Part shown: one piece after another, positions 50,193-60,087 of the stretch | Layout: each line of letters starts with the position of its first letter | Position numbering within the stretch: position 1 is the first letter of the stretch | DNA from: Paludibacterium sp. | Lineage (GTDB): Bacteria > Pseudomonadota > Gammaproteobacteria > Burkholderiales > Chromobacteriaceae | DNA length: 64,000 nt | NCBI RefSeq assembly: GCF_019232825.1 | Contig: NZ_JAFAND010000045.1 | Location: 1 to 64,000 of the forward strand | Direction: 5' to 3' | The notes under the pieces: model-generated | Database searches by the model: none | Told to the model about the DNA's origin: nothing | The model's input: the letters and a program-made list of their open reading frames with translations, nothing else | Program-made: the position numbers and the translations under genes

Positions 50193-51974
50193 ATGGATTG
50201 GCGTCAGGAGTTGCTTGCCAGCGGCCTTTGGCTGCTCAAAACCTATGTGATGGTGATCGTGCTGTGCACGATCGGCGTACTGTTGCTGAAACGCACCACA
50301 CAGTGGGGCAGGCAGTTCTGGAAATTGACCGGCCCGTATTTTTCGCCCCGGCGCCACCCGCGCGTCTTGGCCGTTTTGGCGCTGATCCTGCTGCTGACGT
50401 TGATGTCGGTGCGGCTCAATGTGCTGTTCTCCAATTGGTACAACGGTTTCTATACCGCGCTGCAACAGCTGAACGTCTCGGCGTTCTGGCGCGAGATGCT
50501 GGTATTCAGCGCGCTGGCCGCGCTGCACGTGGTGCGCAGTCTGCTGGAATTCTTCGTCAATCAAGCCTTCAGCATTCATTGGCGAGAGTGGCTGAACGAG
50601 CACCTGCTGTCCCGCTGGCTCGACCGCCAGGCGTATTACCGCAGCCAATATCTGGACAACCCGGCCGACAACCCCGATCAGCGTTTGCAGCAAGATATCG
50701 CCAGCCTGGTGTCGGCGTCGCTGTCGCTATCGATGGGCGTGGTCAACGCGCTGGTGTCGATCGTCGCCTATACCCTGCTGCTGTGGGGACTGTCCGGCGT
50801 CTTGCCGCTGTTCGGCTATCAAATTCCGCGCGGCATGGTGTTCGCCATCTTCATCTACGTGCTGATCGCCACGCTGTTCGCCTTCCGCATCGGCCGGCCG
50901 CTGATCCGGCTTAACTTCCTCAACGAGCAACTGAACGCCGACTACCGCTACGCGCTGGTGCGGGTGCGCGAATACGCCGAGAACATGGCGTTCTACTGCG
51001 GCGAGCGCGTCGAGGGCGCACTGCTGCGCAGCCGGTTCGGCGCGGTCATCGCCAACGCCTGGCAGATCGTCTACCGGTCGTTGAAATTCCAAGGCTTCAA
51101 CTTCGTCATCAGTCAAACGGCGGTGGTGTTTCCGTTCATCATCCAAGCCAAGCGTTTCTTCGCCAAACAGATCACGCTCGGCGACATCATGCAGACCGCG
51201 CAGGTATTCGGCAGCTTGCACGACAACCTGTCGTTCTTCCGTCAGGCCTATGACGATTTCGCTTCGTACCGCGCGGTGCTGAACCGTCTGTCCGGTTTCG
51301 ACCAAGCCATCGATCAGGCCAATGCGCTGCCGGTGCCGCAACGCCGCACCGACGGCGCGCGCGTGGCGCTCGAACACTTGACCGTGCGCCGCCCGGACGG
51401 ACGGCCGCTGGTCGCCGATGCCGTGCTGGAGGTGCATGCCGGCGAACCGTTGCTGATCCGCGGCCGCTCGGGCGTCGGCAAAACCACGCTGTTGCGCGCC
51501 ATGGCCGGGCTGTGGCCCTATTGCGACGGCCAGGTGGTACGGCCGGAAGAACGGGTGATGTTCTTGTCGCAGCGGCCGTATCTGCCGCTGGGCACGTTGC
51601 GCGACGCGCTGTACTACCCGCACCCGGCCGTGGCCGACGACGCGGCGGCGCGCCAAGCGCTGGCCGACGTGCAGCTCGGCTATCTGGCAGAGCGGCTGGA
51701 CGAACCGGCCGACTGGACGCACATCCTGTCGCTGGGCGAACAGCAACGCCTGGCCTTCGGCCGGCTCCTGGTCGGCAAGCCGCAAGCGGCCTTCCTCGAC
51801 GAAGCCACCTCGGCCATGGACGAGGAACTGGAACAGGCGCTCTACAGCATGCTGCGCGAGCGTCTGCCGCAGGCGGTGCTGGTCAGCGTCGGCCATCGCA
51901 GCACGCTGCTGCGTCACCATCCGCGCCAACTGACGCTGGAGGGCGAAGGTCAGTGGGCGTTGGCGGGGGCATAA
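50193..51974 (+). CDS. ABC transporter permease/ATPase fusion, SbmA/BacA-like (YddA type)
   Basis: This is a 593-residue half-transporter. The N-terminal region (about residues 1-350) has six transmembrane helices and matches the SbmA/BacA family: SVRLNVLFSNWYNGFYTALQ, NPDQRLQQDI and VREYAENMAFYCGE. The C-terminal nucleotide-binding domain has Walker A GRSGVGKT (residues 424-431), signature LSLGEQQRLAFGR and Walker B AAFLDEATSAMD. This fused type (E. coli YddA, mycobacterial Rv1819c) forms homodimers that move peptides, very-long-chain acyl chains or cobalamin. AGAAAGGGACACG precedes the ATG at 50193. REP-like repeats follow. Confidence 0.88.
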   Translation: MDWRQELLASGLWLLKTYVMVIVLCTIGVLLLKRTTQWGRQFWKLTGPYFSPRRHPRVLAVLALILLLTLMSVRLNVLFSNWYNGFYTALQQLNVSAFWREMLVFSALAALHVVRSLLEFFVNQAFSIHWREWLNEHLLSRWLDRQAYYRSQYLDNPADNPDQRLQQDIASLVSASLSLSMGVVNALVSIVAYTLLLWGLSGVLPLFGYQIPRGMVFAIFIYVLIATLFAFRIGRPLIRLNFLNEQLNADYRYALVRVREYAENMAFYCGERVEGALLRSRFGAVIANAWQIVYRSLKFQGFNFVISQTAVVFPFIIQAKRFFAKQITLGDIMQTAQVFGSLHDNLSFFRQAYDDFASYRAVLNRLSGFDQAIDQANALPVPQRRTDGARVALEHLTVRRPDGRPLVADAVLEVHAGEPLLIRGRSGVGKTTLLRAMAGLWPYCDGQVVRPEERVMFLSQRPYLPLGTLRDALYYPHPAVADDAAARQALADVQLGYLAERLDEPADWTHILSLGEQQRLAFGRLLVGKPQAAFLDEATSAMDEELEQALYSMLRERLPQAVLVSVGHRSTLLRHHPRQLTLEGEGQWALAGA

Positions 51975-52017
51975 GAATCTCTAACAAAAGCACCAGCCAG
52001 GCATCCGCTCAGGTTTT

Positions 52018-52047
52018 GTAGCGCGCATTCGCCGCAGGCAATGCACG
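52018..52047. repeat. REP-like palindrome, type B
   Basis: GTAGCGCGCATTCGCCGCAG plus GCAATGCACG differs from the copy at 60999 at only two bases. It lies just after the ABC exporter gene, paired with the type A copy 20 bases further on. Confidence 0.75.
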
Positions 52048-52066
52048 TCTTGAGCGAGTCCTCAGG

Positions 52067-52095
52067 CCGTGCGTTGCTTCGCGAACGCACGCTAC
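52067..52095. repeat. REP-like palindrome, type A (inverted)
   Basis: CCGTGCGTTGCTTCGCGAAC plus GCACGCTAC is identical to 60961-60989 and to the reverse complement of 32301-32329. CGTGCGTT and AACGCACG form the stem. Confidence 0.8.
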
Positions 52096-52136
52096 CCAAC
52101 CACGGAATGTGTTCTGTTAGAGGTTCTAAGCCACCG

Positions 52137-54170
52137 TCAACCGCCGTTCACCCCCGGATCGCTGAGGCCGTGCCGGCCGGTTTCCACCCGGCCGGCCAAC
52201 CGCCGGTGCCAGCGTGGCCGTTCCACCAGACTCAAACTCAAATCGTACCAATCGTCGCGGCCGCGCACGTCCCAATGCACTTCGCGCCACGCGCGCTCGG
52301 CCAGCGCCACCCGGCGCGGCGGCCCCGCGTCGCCCGCGGCGGCGATCACCACCGTGCACGGCGTGCCGCTGTGATGGATCAACACCAGCCGCAACATGCG
52401 TAAAAGCGGGTCCTCATGCACGCGCAGTTCGAGCAGCGGATCGCCGACGTCGCCGGCAAACTCGCGCACGAAGCCGTTCGGCCCATGCACCCCATACCAG
52501 TAATCGTCATCCTGATGCCAGGTGTCCGTCAGCTTGGTGCGCGGCCCCAGCGTGTAGTGCCACGGCCCGTCCACCCGGCTGGGCGCGTAGACGATCATGC
52601 TCGCGCCGGTGTCGCCGTGATTGATGAAATCGAGCGTCAGCGACCGCCCCGCGTCGGCGGCAACGCCATGGCACGCCAGCCGGTAAGGCAGCGCGCGCGA
52701 TAGCCGCCGCCCGGGCTCCTGCCGCGGCATCGACGGCTGACTTGGCGTCGACGGCGCCGGCAAACGGCACGACGCCGCGGCGCTGGACTGATAGTCGGCG
52801 GGATCGGGCAGACTCGGCCAGGACAGGTCGGTGTGCGAAAAATCGAAGGCCGAGGTCAAGTCGCCCGTCACCGTACGCCGCCAGGGGGAAATATTGCTTT
52901 CCTCGATGCCGAAGCGCCGCTCGATCAAGCGCAACACCGAGGTATGGTCGAATTGCTCCGAGCACACCCAGCCGCCCTTGCTCCATGGCGACACCACCAG
53001 CATCGGCACGCGCACGCCCAGACCGATCGGGGTACCCAGGTAGCGCTCGCCGCCGACGCTGACCGTGCTTTGCCCTTGCCCGGCGTGGAGCGCCGGCACC
53101 GGGCAGGGCATGTGGTCGAAGAAGCCGTCGTTTTCGTCGTAAGTGATGAAAAACGCCGTGCGCGCCCACACCGCGGGGTTGGCGACCAATGCAGCCAACA
53201 GCCGCGCCGTCAGCCATTCGCCCAGCGCCGGCGAATTGGCCGGATGCTCGCACAGCCGTTGCGGCGCGACGATCCACGACACCTGCGGCAGCTGTCCGCT
53301 CTGCACGTCGCGGGCGAACGCCTGCACCAGATAGCGGCCATCGGACGCGACGGCGTTGTCGCGGGTCGAACCGGGCACGATGGAACGCGCGCGGCGCCAG
53401 GCGTCGCTCTGCCGGTCCAGCTTGCGAAACGCCTTGAAATAGGCCAGCGCGTTGTCGCCGTAGTTGTCGTACTCCTGATAGACCTGCCAGCGGATGCCGG
53501 CCCGCGTCAGGCGTTCGGCCGTGGCGGTCCAGCGATAGCCCGAGAACAGCGGCGAATCGTTGGCCATATCGGCGGTCCAGTTGCCGTCGTCGACGTTGGT
53601 CACCGTCTGGCCGCTGGTACCGGAAAACAAATACAGCCGGTTAGGATCGGTCGGCCCCTGCATCGAGGCGTGATAGCCGTCGCACAAGGTGAAGGCGTCG
53701 GCCAGCGCGTAGTAGAACGGGATGTCCTGGCGCATGAAGTAGCCCATGCACAGCGGCGTTTTCAGCCAAGCCCAGGCATCGTGGTTGCGCCAAACGATTT
53801 GCGAGCCTTTCCAGCTGTGATCCAGGCTTTGCTGGCACAAGGCGCCGCTTTGGCGGCTATCGAAATGAAACGGCAGCACCTCGCTGCCGCCGAGCCACGG
53901 CTGATGGAACACCGACTTGCCGCTGGGCAGCGGGATGGGGCGCGGGTCGCCAAAGCCGCGCACGCCGCGCAGCGTGCCGAAATAATGGTCGAACGACCGG
54001 TTTTCCTGCATGAAGATCACGATGTGCTCGATATCGCGCAAGTCGCCATAGCGGCTGGCGCCCGGCAACGACAGCGCGCGCAAGATCGGCGCGCTTAGCG
54101 TCCGCTGCAGCGCGCTCGCGCCCATCATCGCCGCCATGCCGGTGAGAAACCCGCGTCGGTCTGTTGCCAT
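52137..54170 (-). CDS. Phosphocholine-specific phospholipase C, Tat-exported
   Basis: This 677-residue secreted phospholipase C has a twin-arginine signal peptide starting at the ATG at 54170 (MATDRRGFLTGMAAMMGASA). An alternative ATG at 54182 (MGKRM) is possible. The catalytic phosphoesterase domain (about residues 40-480) includes IVIFMQENRSFDHYFGTLRG, YDENDGFFDHMPCP and WSKGGWVCSEQFDHTS, as in Pseudomonas PlcH/PlcN. Two small C-terminal DUF756-type domains follow (about 500-590 and 600-677). It should cleave phosphatidylcholine or sphingomyelin head groups, supplying phosphorus and choline and acting as a haemolysin in related bacteria. It converges on nothing but the REP repeats; a DMT permease gene diverges from it. 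Confidence 0.9.
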   Translation of the reverse strand: MATDRRGFLTGMAAMMGASALQRTLSAPILRALSLPGASRYGDLRDIEHIVIFMQENRSFDHYFGTLRGVRGFGDPRPIPLPSGKSVFHQPWLGGSEVLPFHFDSRQSGALCQQSLDHSWKGSQIVWRNHDAWAWLKTPLCMGYFMRQDIPFYYALADAFTLCDGYHASMQGPTDPNRLYLFSGTSGQTVTNVDDGNWTADMANDSPLFSGYRWTATAERLTRAGIRWQVYQEYDNYGDNALAYFKAFRKLDRQSDAWRRARSIVPGSTRDNAVASDGRYLVQAFARDVQSGQLPQVSWIVAPQRLCEHPANSPALGEWLTARLLAALVANPAVWARTAFFITYDENDGFFDHMPCPVPALHAGQGQSTVSVGGERYLGTPIGLGVRVPMLVVSPWSKGGWVCSEQFDHTSVLRLIERRFGIEESNISPWRRTVTGDLTSAFDFSHTDLSWPSLPDPADYQSSAAASCRLPAPSTPSQPSMPRQEPGRRLSRALPYRLACHGVAADAGRSLTLDFINHGDTGASMIVYAPSRVDGPWHYTLGPRTKLTDTWHQDDDYWYGVHGPNGFVREFAGDVGDPLLELRVHEDPLLRMLRLVLIHHSGTPCTVVIAAAGDAGPPRRVALAERAWREVHWDVRGRDDWYDLSLSLVERPRWHRRLAGRVETGRHGLSDPGVNGG

Positions 54171-54348
54171 CCTCTTCCCCATCCTTATCACAATCGATGA
54201 ACTACCGATCAATGAAAGATCACGGCGGAGATGGCGGCTAGGACCGACCGGCCAGTTTACGCGGCGCGATCGCGTGCAGCGGCGCAACGATTGTCAGCGC
54301 CGGGCGAGACCGATACACTTCCTATACAAAATGATGAATGGTTAACAC

Positions 54349-55236
54349 ATGCCCAAGCAATCCAAACGCCTCGGTCTGCTCTGGATCGTTCTCGCCGCCT
54401 GCGGTTACGGCAGCATGGCGCTGTTTGCGCGTCTGGCCTATGCCGATGGCGTCGATACCACGTCGCTGCTAGCGCTGCGCTTCACGCTGGCCGCCGTGGT
54501 GCTGGGCGTTTGGGTACGGCGCCAGCGCATCGCGCTGCCGCGTGGCAAGGATCTGTGGGGGTTCGCCGGGCTCGGCGCACTGTTCGCCTCGATGGCGTGG
54601 ACGTATTTCTCGGCGCTGCATTACGCCAGCAGCGGCTTGGTGGCATTGCTGGTTTACGTTTACCCGGTGATGGTGGCGGTGCTGGGCGCACTGCTGGGGC
54701 TCGACCGCTTCGGCCGCGCCGAAACCGTGGCGCTCGCCGCCTGTGCCGTGGGACTGTATCTGTTGTTGGGCCAGTCGCTGCATGCCGGTAGCCCCATGGG
54801 CATCGTGCTTGCGCTGCTCTCCGGCTTGCTCTACGCCATTTATATTCTGTGCAACAGCCGTTTCGGCCAAGGCGTGCACCCGCTCGGCGCTGCCTGGGTG
54901 GTGATCGTCAGCGCCGCGGTGATCGATAGTCTGATCGCCGCCGGCCTGCACTTGACGCTGCCGTCGAGCCCGACCGGCTGGGGCGCGCTGGTGGCGCTGG
55001 CCTGTTTCAGCTCGGCCTTGGCCAACTCGGCCTTTTTGATCGGCTTGCGCCACGTCGGCCCGACGCTGGCCTCGGTGCTGTCGACCTTGGAGCCGGTGAT
55101 CACTGTCAGCCTCGGGCTCGCGTTTCTGGGCGAATCGTTAAGCCCGAGCGCGCTGGCCGGCAGCGCGCTGGTGTTGTCGGCGGCGGCGGGCCTGGCGTTG
55201 GCGCGCGCCCGCGCGCCAACCGCCCGCACCGCCTGA
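54349..55236 (+). CDS. DMT-superfamily EamA permease
   Basis: This is a 295-residue inner-membrane protein with ten hydrophobic helices made of two EamA repeats, one ending near residue 145 and the second ending with [20 protein letters not shown], a typical EamA motif. Family members export amino acids and other small metabolites. Substrate cannot be assigned. The stop at 55236 abuts the stop of the convergent sdaA gene with no base between them, leaving no room for a terminator. Transcription may therefore run into sdaA antisense. Confidence 0.85.
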   Translation: MPKQSKRLGLLWIVLAACGYGSMALFARLAYADGVDTTSLLALRFTLAAVVLGVWVRRQRIALPRGKDLWGFAGLGALFASMAWTYFSALHYASSGLVALLVYVYPVMVAVLGALLGLDRFGRAETVALAACAVGLYLLLGQSLHAGSPMGIVLALLSGLLYAIYILCNSRFGQGVHPLGAAWVVIVSAAVIDSLIAAGLHLTLPSSPTGWGALVALACFSSALANSAFLIGLRHVGPTLASVLSTLEPVITVSLGLAFLGESLSPSALAGSALVLSAAAGLALARARAPTARTA

Positions 55237-56616
55237 TCAGCACTCGATCACGTTGACCGCCAGGCCACCGCGCGAGGTTTCCTTGTATTTGTCCTTCATG
55301 TCGGCGCCGGTCTCGCGCATGGTGCGGATCACCTTGTCGAGCGAGACGAAGTGGTGGCCATCGCCGAACAGCGCCATGCGCGCGGCGTTGACCGCCTTGA
55401 CCGACGCCATGGCGTTGCGCTCGATGCACGGCACCTGCACCAAACCGCCGATCGGATCGCAAGTCAGGCCCAGGTTGTGCTCCATGCCGATTTCCGCGGC
55501 GTTTTCCACCTGTTCGATATTGCCGCCCATGACCTCGGCCAGGGCGCCGGCGGCCATCGAGCACGCCACGCCCACCTCGCCCTGGCAGCCGACCTCGGCG
55601 CCGGAGATCGACGCGTTCTCTTTATAAAGGATGCCGATGGCGCCGGCGGTCAGCAGAAAGCGCACTACACCCTCCTCATTGGCGCCGGGGTAAAAGCGGG
55701 TGTAATAGTGCAGCACCGCCGGAATGATGCCGGCCGCGCCGTTGGTCGGCGCGGTAACCACCCGGCCGCCGCTGGCGTTTTCCTCGTTCACCGCCAGCGC
55801 GTAGAACGACACCCAGTCCAAGACCGTCAGCGGGTCTTTGAGCCCGGCCTCGGGGCGGCTGATCAGCTTGCGGTACAGCTCGGCGGCGCGGCGCTTGACG
55901 TGCAGCCCGCCCGGCATCGTGCCCTCGCGCTCCGAACCCCGGCGGACACAGGCCTGCATCACTTCCCAAATGCGCAGAAGCCCGGCCCGCACCTCGTCCT
56001 CGCTGCGCCAGACCTTTTCGTTTTCCAGCATCAGCCGGCTAATGCTCCAACCCTGCTCGCGGCATAGCGTCAACAGCTCCTTGGCGCTGTGAAAACGGTA
56101 CGGCAGCGCGGTGGTGTCGGGCGCAATGCGGTTGGCCCCGGCGGCCTCCTCGTTGACCACGAAACCGCCGCCGACCGAATAGTAAATCCGCACGAACAGC
56201 TCGTTGCCGGCGGCGTCATAGGCGGTGAAACGCATGCCGTTCGGATGGTAGGGCAAGGTTTCGCGCCGGTAGAGAATCAAATGCGCCTTCTCGTCGAAGG
56301 CGACCGGATGCTCGCCCAGCAGCGTCAATTGCTTATGCTCGCGGATGGCCGCCACGCGCGGCTGCACGCTGTCGGTATCGACGGTATCGGGCTCCTCGCC
56401 TTCCAACCCCAGCAGCACGGCAACGTCCGAGCCGTGGCCGCGGCCAGTGGCGCCGAGCGAGCCGAACAGCTCGCTCTTGACCGCGACGACGTCCTTGAGC
56501 AGATCGCGATTTCTCAGGCAGTTGGCAAAACGGCAGGCGGCACGCATCGGGCCGACGGTATGGGAACTGGACGGGCCAATCCCCACCTTGAACAAATCGA
56601 ACACACTGATAGCCAT
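55237..56616 (-). CDS. sdaA: L-serine ammonia-lyase (serine dehydratase), iron-sulfur type
   Basis: This 459-residue single-chain L-serine dehydratase makes pyruvate and ammonia. The N-terminal beta domain starts [20 protein letters not shown] with the conserved GPSSSHT. The C-terminal alpha domain carries the cysteine motifs for the oxygen-sensitive [4Fe-4S] cluster: [11 protein letters not shown], then [18 protein letters not shown]. The length (459) is the usual one for SdaA/SdaB. It starts from the ATG at 56616 and ends flush against the convergent EamA gene. Confidence 0.94.
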   Translation of the reverse strand: MAISVFDLFKVGIGPSSSHTVGPMRAACRFANCLRNRDLLKDVVAVKSELFGSLGATGRGHGSDVAVLLGLEGEEPDTVDTDSVQPRVAAIREHKQLTLLGEHPVAFDEKAHLILYRRETLPYHPNGMRFTAYDAAGNELFVRIYYSVGGGFVVNEEAAGANRIAPDTTALPYRFHSAKELLTLCREQGWSISRLMLENEKVWRSEDEVRAGLLRIWEVMQACVRRGSEREGTMPGGLHVKRRAAELYRKLISRPEAGLKDPLTVLDWVSFYALAVNEENASGGRVVTAPTNGAAGIIPAVLHYYTRFYPGANEEGVVRFLLTAGAIGILYKENASISGAEVGCQGEVGVACSMAAGALAEVMGGNIEQVENAAEIGMEHNLGLTCDPIGGLVQVPCIERNAMASVKAVNAARMALFGDGHHFVSLDKVIRTMRETGADMKDKYKETSRGGLAVNVIEC

Positions 56617-56813
56617 GGTTTCTACTCTTGTTTGCTCTTATTTGAATGATAGTTCCGTCTGCGGCGGAAACGGGGTGCGCCCGCCACGGGTAAGGTCCTC
56701 GGAATCTATTCACTTCGCATCGCGCTGTCAAACAATCGCCAATCGCCAAGCGACGCAATGAGCCGCTTTCTGGTAAGTTGCCCGCATAGCATCATTAGAT
56801 GGAATATTTCGCC

Positions 56814-57695
56814 ATGCCCACCCGTCCCGTCCGGCTGTGCGCCGCGCTGCTCATTGCCACGCTGAACCTGTTGCCGCTTTATGCGCAGGCCGCCGACGCC
56901 TCCGCGCCGCCACCCGCCGCGTCGGCCGTGCATGCGCTGGCGCAAACCTATGGCGCCGGCCGGCTGAGCCAAGCAGAGCTGAACACGGCGGAGCAAAGCG
57001 CCGTGGCGGTGCTGGTGCGGCAAAATCTGCGCGCGCTCGATCCGGATGGACGTCTCGGCCCCGAGGGCATCAAAGCGCTGTCCACCCGGCTTGGCGCCGA
57101 CATTCGCCCGGCGGTGCGCCAGGTATTCGCCGCGCTGCGTCCCGCCGACATGACCGCCGAGTTCGAAACCACGCTGAGCGGCACGCTGAGCCAACAAGAC
57201 GCGGACAGCCTGTTGACCTATTGGCGCACGCCGGCCGGCCAACGCTACCTGCGCTTCAGCCACGCACTGGACGACTTGGCAGCCAACGGCTTGAGCCGCC
57301 TCATATCGACGCCGATTTCGTTCAGCCGCGATCAGATGCCCCCACCCGCGGTACAGCAACAACGCCGCGGTCTATTGGCCATGTCGACCGGACTGAATAC
57401 GCGCGCGCCCCATGCCGCGATCGAAGGCGTCATCCTCGACTGGCTGGCTTTGCAAAACGGCCCGGCGCTCGACCGCCTCGGTCAGCAATACCAAGCGGAT
57501 CTGCCGGCTTTCGTCCGTTTCCAGGCAAGCGCGCCGGCCCAGGCGCTGGCGCGCGCTCAAGCGCGGTGGGCAAGCCAACAAGGCCGGCGAATCGAACCGC
57601 TGATCCAGCAGGCCGACCAGGCGCTGGCGCCGCGGCGGACCGGGTGGCAAAGCCTGGCGCGGCACTGGCTATCCGATCCGAATATAGGCAAATAG
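56814..57695 (+). CDS. Exported protein of unknown function
   Basis: This 293-residue protein has a signal peptide (MPTRPVRLCAALLIATLNLL, cleaved near AQA). The mature part is helical and Ala-, Gln- and Arg-rich, with a segment TLSGTLSQQDADSLLTYWRT, then PAGQRYLRFSHALDDLA, resembling the DUF2059-type 'YWRTPAGQ.YL' pattern of small exported proteins. I cannot name a function. The ATG at 56814 was preferred over 56799 because it begins the signal peptide directly. It diverges from sdaA and is followed by a long gene-free region. Confidence 0.6.
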   Translation: MPTRPVRLCAALLIATLNLLPLYAQAADASAPPPAASAVHALAQTYGAGRLSQAELNTAEQSAVAVLVRQNLRALDPDGRLGPEGIKALSTRLGADIRPAVRQVFAALRPADMTAEFETTLSGTLSQQDADSLLTYWRTPAGQRYLRFSHALDDLAANGLSRLISTPISFSRDQMPPPAVQQQRRGLLAMSTGLNTRAPHAAIEGVILDWLALQNGPALDRLGQQYQADLPAFVRFQASAPAQALARAQARWASQQGRRIEPLIQQADQALAPRRTGWQSLARHWLSDPNIGK

Positions 57696-57776
57696 TAATA
57701 TATGCAAAAACCCAGTAGTGGCGCGTGTTGCAGCGTGCATACCTTGCCGCCGCGCCCGGCTAAAAACGTCCGAAAA

Positions 57777-57806
57777 GTGCGGTAAAAATACCACGCTTTT
57801 TCTTAA
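57777..57806 (+). terminator. Possible terminator after the exported protein gene
   Basis: GTGCGGTA-AAAA-TACCACGC is an imperfect hairpin with a bulge, followed by TTTTTCTTAA. It lies about 85 bases after the stop. Confidence 0.4.
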
Positions 57807-57886
57807 GCGTTTTCTGCTCAAATCACCATATAGCGTGCTTTGCGCGCTCTCGCAAAAAAAGCTGCTTTTTTATTGCGTATTTCGTC

Positions 57887-57915
57887 TTGCACCGAGCAGA
57901 TTTGTGGTCTAGCAT
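57887..57915 (+). promoter_or_regulatory. Probable promoter of the lysP leader transcript
   Basis: TTGCAC (57887-57892) and TAGCAT (57910-57915) are separated by 17 bases. Transcription from here would start near 57922, giving a leader of about 560 bases before lysP. Confidence 0.45.
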
Positions 57916-57921
57916 CGCGCC

Positions 57922-58485
57922 CCATGATGACTTTTGACTTTTACGCGAACACCGCCAACCCCGCCGCTTGCGGGGTAGTCGCCATGCGATTGGTGAACAG
58001 GTTAAGTACGCCGAAGCTCATCTGACCGGAACGACCGATTCCGCCAGATGAGCGTGGTGGAATTGTTGGTTCGGGTCTCTTTTATTTTCCCGCTCAGCCA
58101 TTTCCCATTCTTTTCTCTCGGAATCAGCCGGCTCACGGCCTGTCGCCGAACGGTTCGTCGCGGTCATGCAATATTCGCCCGGTAACATGGCGTGCATGAC
58201 CGAACTAAGCGAACAGATAATTCAAGGCTTACAGATCGCGTTTTCCGGTGTTGAATGAAGACAGGACTGTCGTCATTCACGCAGCCCCCATCCAGCTCAT
58301 GGATGGTCCGTTGTTGTTGGGAGTTGGAATCCGCCGCGCGGGAGCGGGCGGTGGGTTCCGGTTGTGAAACGCCCTCGGGTCTCGCTGGTACCCGAGTCAT
58401 TGATGGTTTGTCCCTTGGCAAGCCCAACCGGCGCGGATGAAGACAAAAGAGCTCACCGCGTCGAGAACAACTAGGAATTAACAAT
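57922..58485 (+). promoter_or_regulatory. Long structured leader region of lysP
   Basis: This long gene-free stretch before lysP contains several hairpins: GCTCATCTG with CAGATGAGC (58016-58053), GAATGAAGAC with GTCGTCATTC (58253-58278, one mismatch), CCATC with GGATGG near 58285-58305 and CTCGGGT with ACCCGAG (58374-58396). The last one is about 90 bases before the start. I compared it from memory with the lysine riboswitch core (AGAGGTGCG, GGGGAGC...GCCGAAG and GGCTGTC elements) and find no clear match. A different cis-acting RNA is possible. Confidence 0.45.
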
Positions 58486-59973
58486 ATGGAAAAAAACCGG
58501 GAAACGCCTGGACTGCGGCGTGAACTCCAGTCACGCCACCTCTCCATGATTGCCATCGGCGGCTCGATCGGCACGGGTCTGTTCCTTGCCTCTGGAGCAA
58601 CGGTCGCCTCGGCCGGGCCAGGCGGGGCATTGTTGGCCTACGGCGTCGTGGGTCTGATGGTCTACTTCTTGATGACCAGTTTGGGCGAAATGGCCGCCTA
58701 CATGCCGGTTTCCGGTTCTTTTCAAGTTTACGGGTCCAGCTTCGTGGATCCGGCTTTCGGCTTTGCGCTCGGCTGGAACTATTGGTACAGCTGGGCAGTG
58801 ACGATCGCGGTCGAATTGGCCGCCGCCTCCATCATCATGCACTACTGGTTCCCAGTGACGCCGGGGTGGGTGTGGAGCGCGCTGTTCCTCGGCATCATCG
58901 TCGCGTTGAACTATTTCTCGGTCAAAGGTTTCGGTGAAGCGGAATATTGGTGTTCGCTGCTCAAGGTGATCACCATCATCATCTTCATCATCCTGGGCCT
59001 GTTGATGATCGTCGGCATCATGACCGGTCCGGTATTCCACGGCCTGCATGCCGGCTTGCAAATCTTCACGCTGAACGGCTCGTCGTTCGTCGGCGGCTTT
59101 CCCGCCTTCATCAGCGTGTCGATGATCGTCGGTTTCGCCTTCCAAGGCACCGAATTGATCGGCGTGGCCGCCGGCGAAGCGGACAATCCCAAGGCGACCA
59201 TTCCGCGCGCCGTGCGTCAGATCTTCTGGCGGATTCTGATGTTCTACATGCTGTCCATCCTGGTGGTCGGCATGATCCTGCCGTACAACGACCCATCGCT
59301 GCTGAAGAACGGCATGGAAGACGTCGGCGCGAGCCCGTTCACCCTGGTGTTCCAGCGTGCCGGCCTGGCCTTCGCCGCCAGCCTGATCAACGCCGCCATT
59401 CTGTCGGCGGTGCTGTCCACCGGCAATTCGGGCATGTACGCCTCGACCCGCATGCTCTATACCATGGCACATAACGGCATGGCGCCGAAGGCGTTCGGCA
59501 AGCTGTCCAAGAGCGGCGTGCCGCGCAACGCGCTGTACGTGACCACGGTCATCGCCGGTCTGTGCTTCCTGACCTCGCTGTTCAACAACAACGACGTCTA
59601 CCTGTGGCTGCTCAACTCGGCGGGCATGACCGGCTTCATCGCCTGGCTCGGCATCGCCGTTTGCCACTACCGCTTCCGCAAGGGGCTGGTGGCGCAAGGC
59701 ATCGAACTGAAGGACCTGCCCTACCGCGCGCTGTGGTTCCCGTTGGGGCCGATCTTCGCCTTCACGCTGTGCATGCTGATCATGCTGGGTCAGGACTACA
59801 CCGCGTTCACCGGCACCAAGATCGACTGGAACGGCATCATCGCCACCTATGTCGGCATTCCGCTGTTCGTGCTGTTCTGGCTGGGGTATAAGTTCAAGCA
59901 CCGCACCCGCGTGGTGCCGCTGTCGGACATCGACTATCAAGGCGGCCGCTTGATGGCGGAAGTGCAGGAGTAA
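58486..59973 (+). CDS. lysP: Lysine-specific permease LysP
   Basis: This 495-residue amino-acid permease of the APC superfamily (12 helices) is very similar in sequence to E. coli LysP. Shared runs include GLRRELQSRHLSMIAIGGSI, FGFALGWNYWYSWAVTIAVE, VGFAFQGTELIGVAAGEADN and MTGFIAWLGIAVCHYRFRKG. LysP imports lysine with protons and, in E. coli, also inhibits the acid sensor CadC. The ATG at 58486 is preceded by TAGGAATTAACAAT, a reasonable ribosome-binding site. A strong terminator lies 11 bases after the stop. The gene is preceded by an unusually long leader. Confidence 0.94.
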   Translation: MEKNRETPGLRRELQSRHLSMIAIGGSIGTGLFLASGATVASAGPGGALLAYGVVGLMVYFLMTSLGEMAAYMPVSGSFQVYGSSFVDPAFGFALGWNYWYSWAVTIAVELAAASIIMHYWFPVTPGWVWSALFLGIIVALNYFSVKGFGEAEYWCSLLKVITIIIFIILGLLMIVGIMTGPVFHGLHAGLQIFTLNGSSFVGGFPAFISVSMIVGFAFQGTELIGVAAGEADNPKATIPRAVRQIFWRILMFYMLSILVVGMILPYNDPSLLKNGMEDVGASPFTLVFQRAGLAFAASLINAAILSAVLSTGNSGMYASTRMLYTMAHNGMAPKAFGKLSKSGVPRNALYVTTVIAGLCFLTSLFNNNDVYLWLLNSAGMTGFIAWLGIAVCHYRFRKGLVAQGIELKDLPYRALWFPLGPIFAFTLCMLIMLGQDYTAFTGTKIDWNGIIATYVGIPLFVLFWLGYKFKHRTRVVPLSDIDYQGGRLMAEVQE

Positions 59974-59983
59974 ACGCAATACG

Positions 59984-60015
59984 AACTTGGGCGCCTAGGG
60001 CGCCCAAGTTGTTTG
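59984..60015 (+). terminator. Rho-independent terminator after lysP
   Basis: AACTTGGGCGCC and GGCGCCCAAGTT form a perfect 12-base stem around a TAG loop (59984-60010), followed by GTTTGTG. Confidence 0.8.
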
Positions 60016-60049
60016 TGGGGAGGCCGAAACGGCCTATAAATAATGAGAA

Positions 60050-60071
60050 CCCGGCCGATGCCGGGCTCGCT
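60050..60071 (+). terminator. Terminator-like hairpin just before the HDOD gene
   Basis: CCCGGC-CGAT-GCCGGG (60050-60065) is followed by CTCGCTTTTTACG. It ends 17 bases before the HDOD start at 60088, after the promoter-like TATAAATAAT at 60035-60044. It may be a second lysP terminator or an attenuator of the HDOD gene. Confidence 0.6.
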
Positions 60072-60087
60072 TTTTACGAGGTTCATC

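Noticed and set aside
52833..54098. Plus-strand frame of 421 codons antisense to phospholipase C
   Set aside because: Arg-, Ala- and His-rich shadow; the phospholipase signature motifs lie on the other strand.
55230..55242. Stops of the EamA and sdaA genes touching with no gap
   Set aside because: Unusual but ordinary in compact genomes; both reading frames are complete, so it is not evidence of rearrangement.
57922..58485. Lysine riboswitch before lysP
   Set aside because: The conserved core elements of the lysine riboswitch are not found together; only an isolated GTCGCCGAAC-like match exists.
58531..59979. Minus-strand frame of 482 codons antisense to lysP
   Set aside because: Shadow of lysP with the same His/Arg/Asp-rich composition; no ribosome-binding site or family resemblance.
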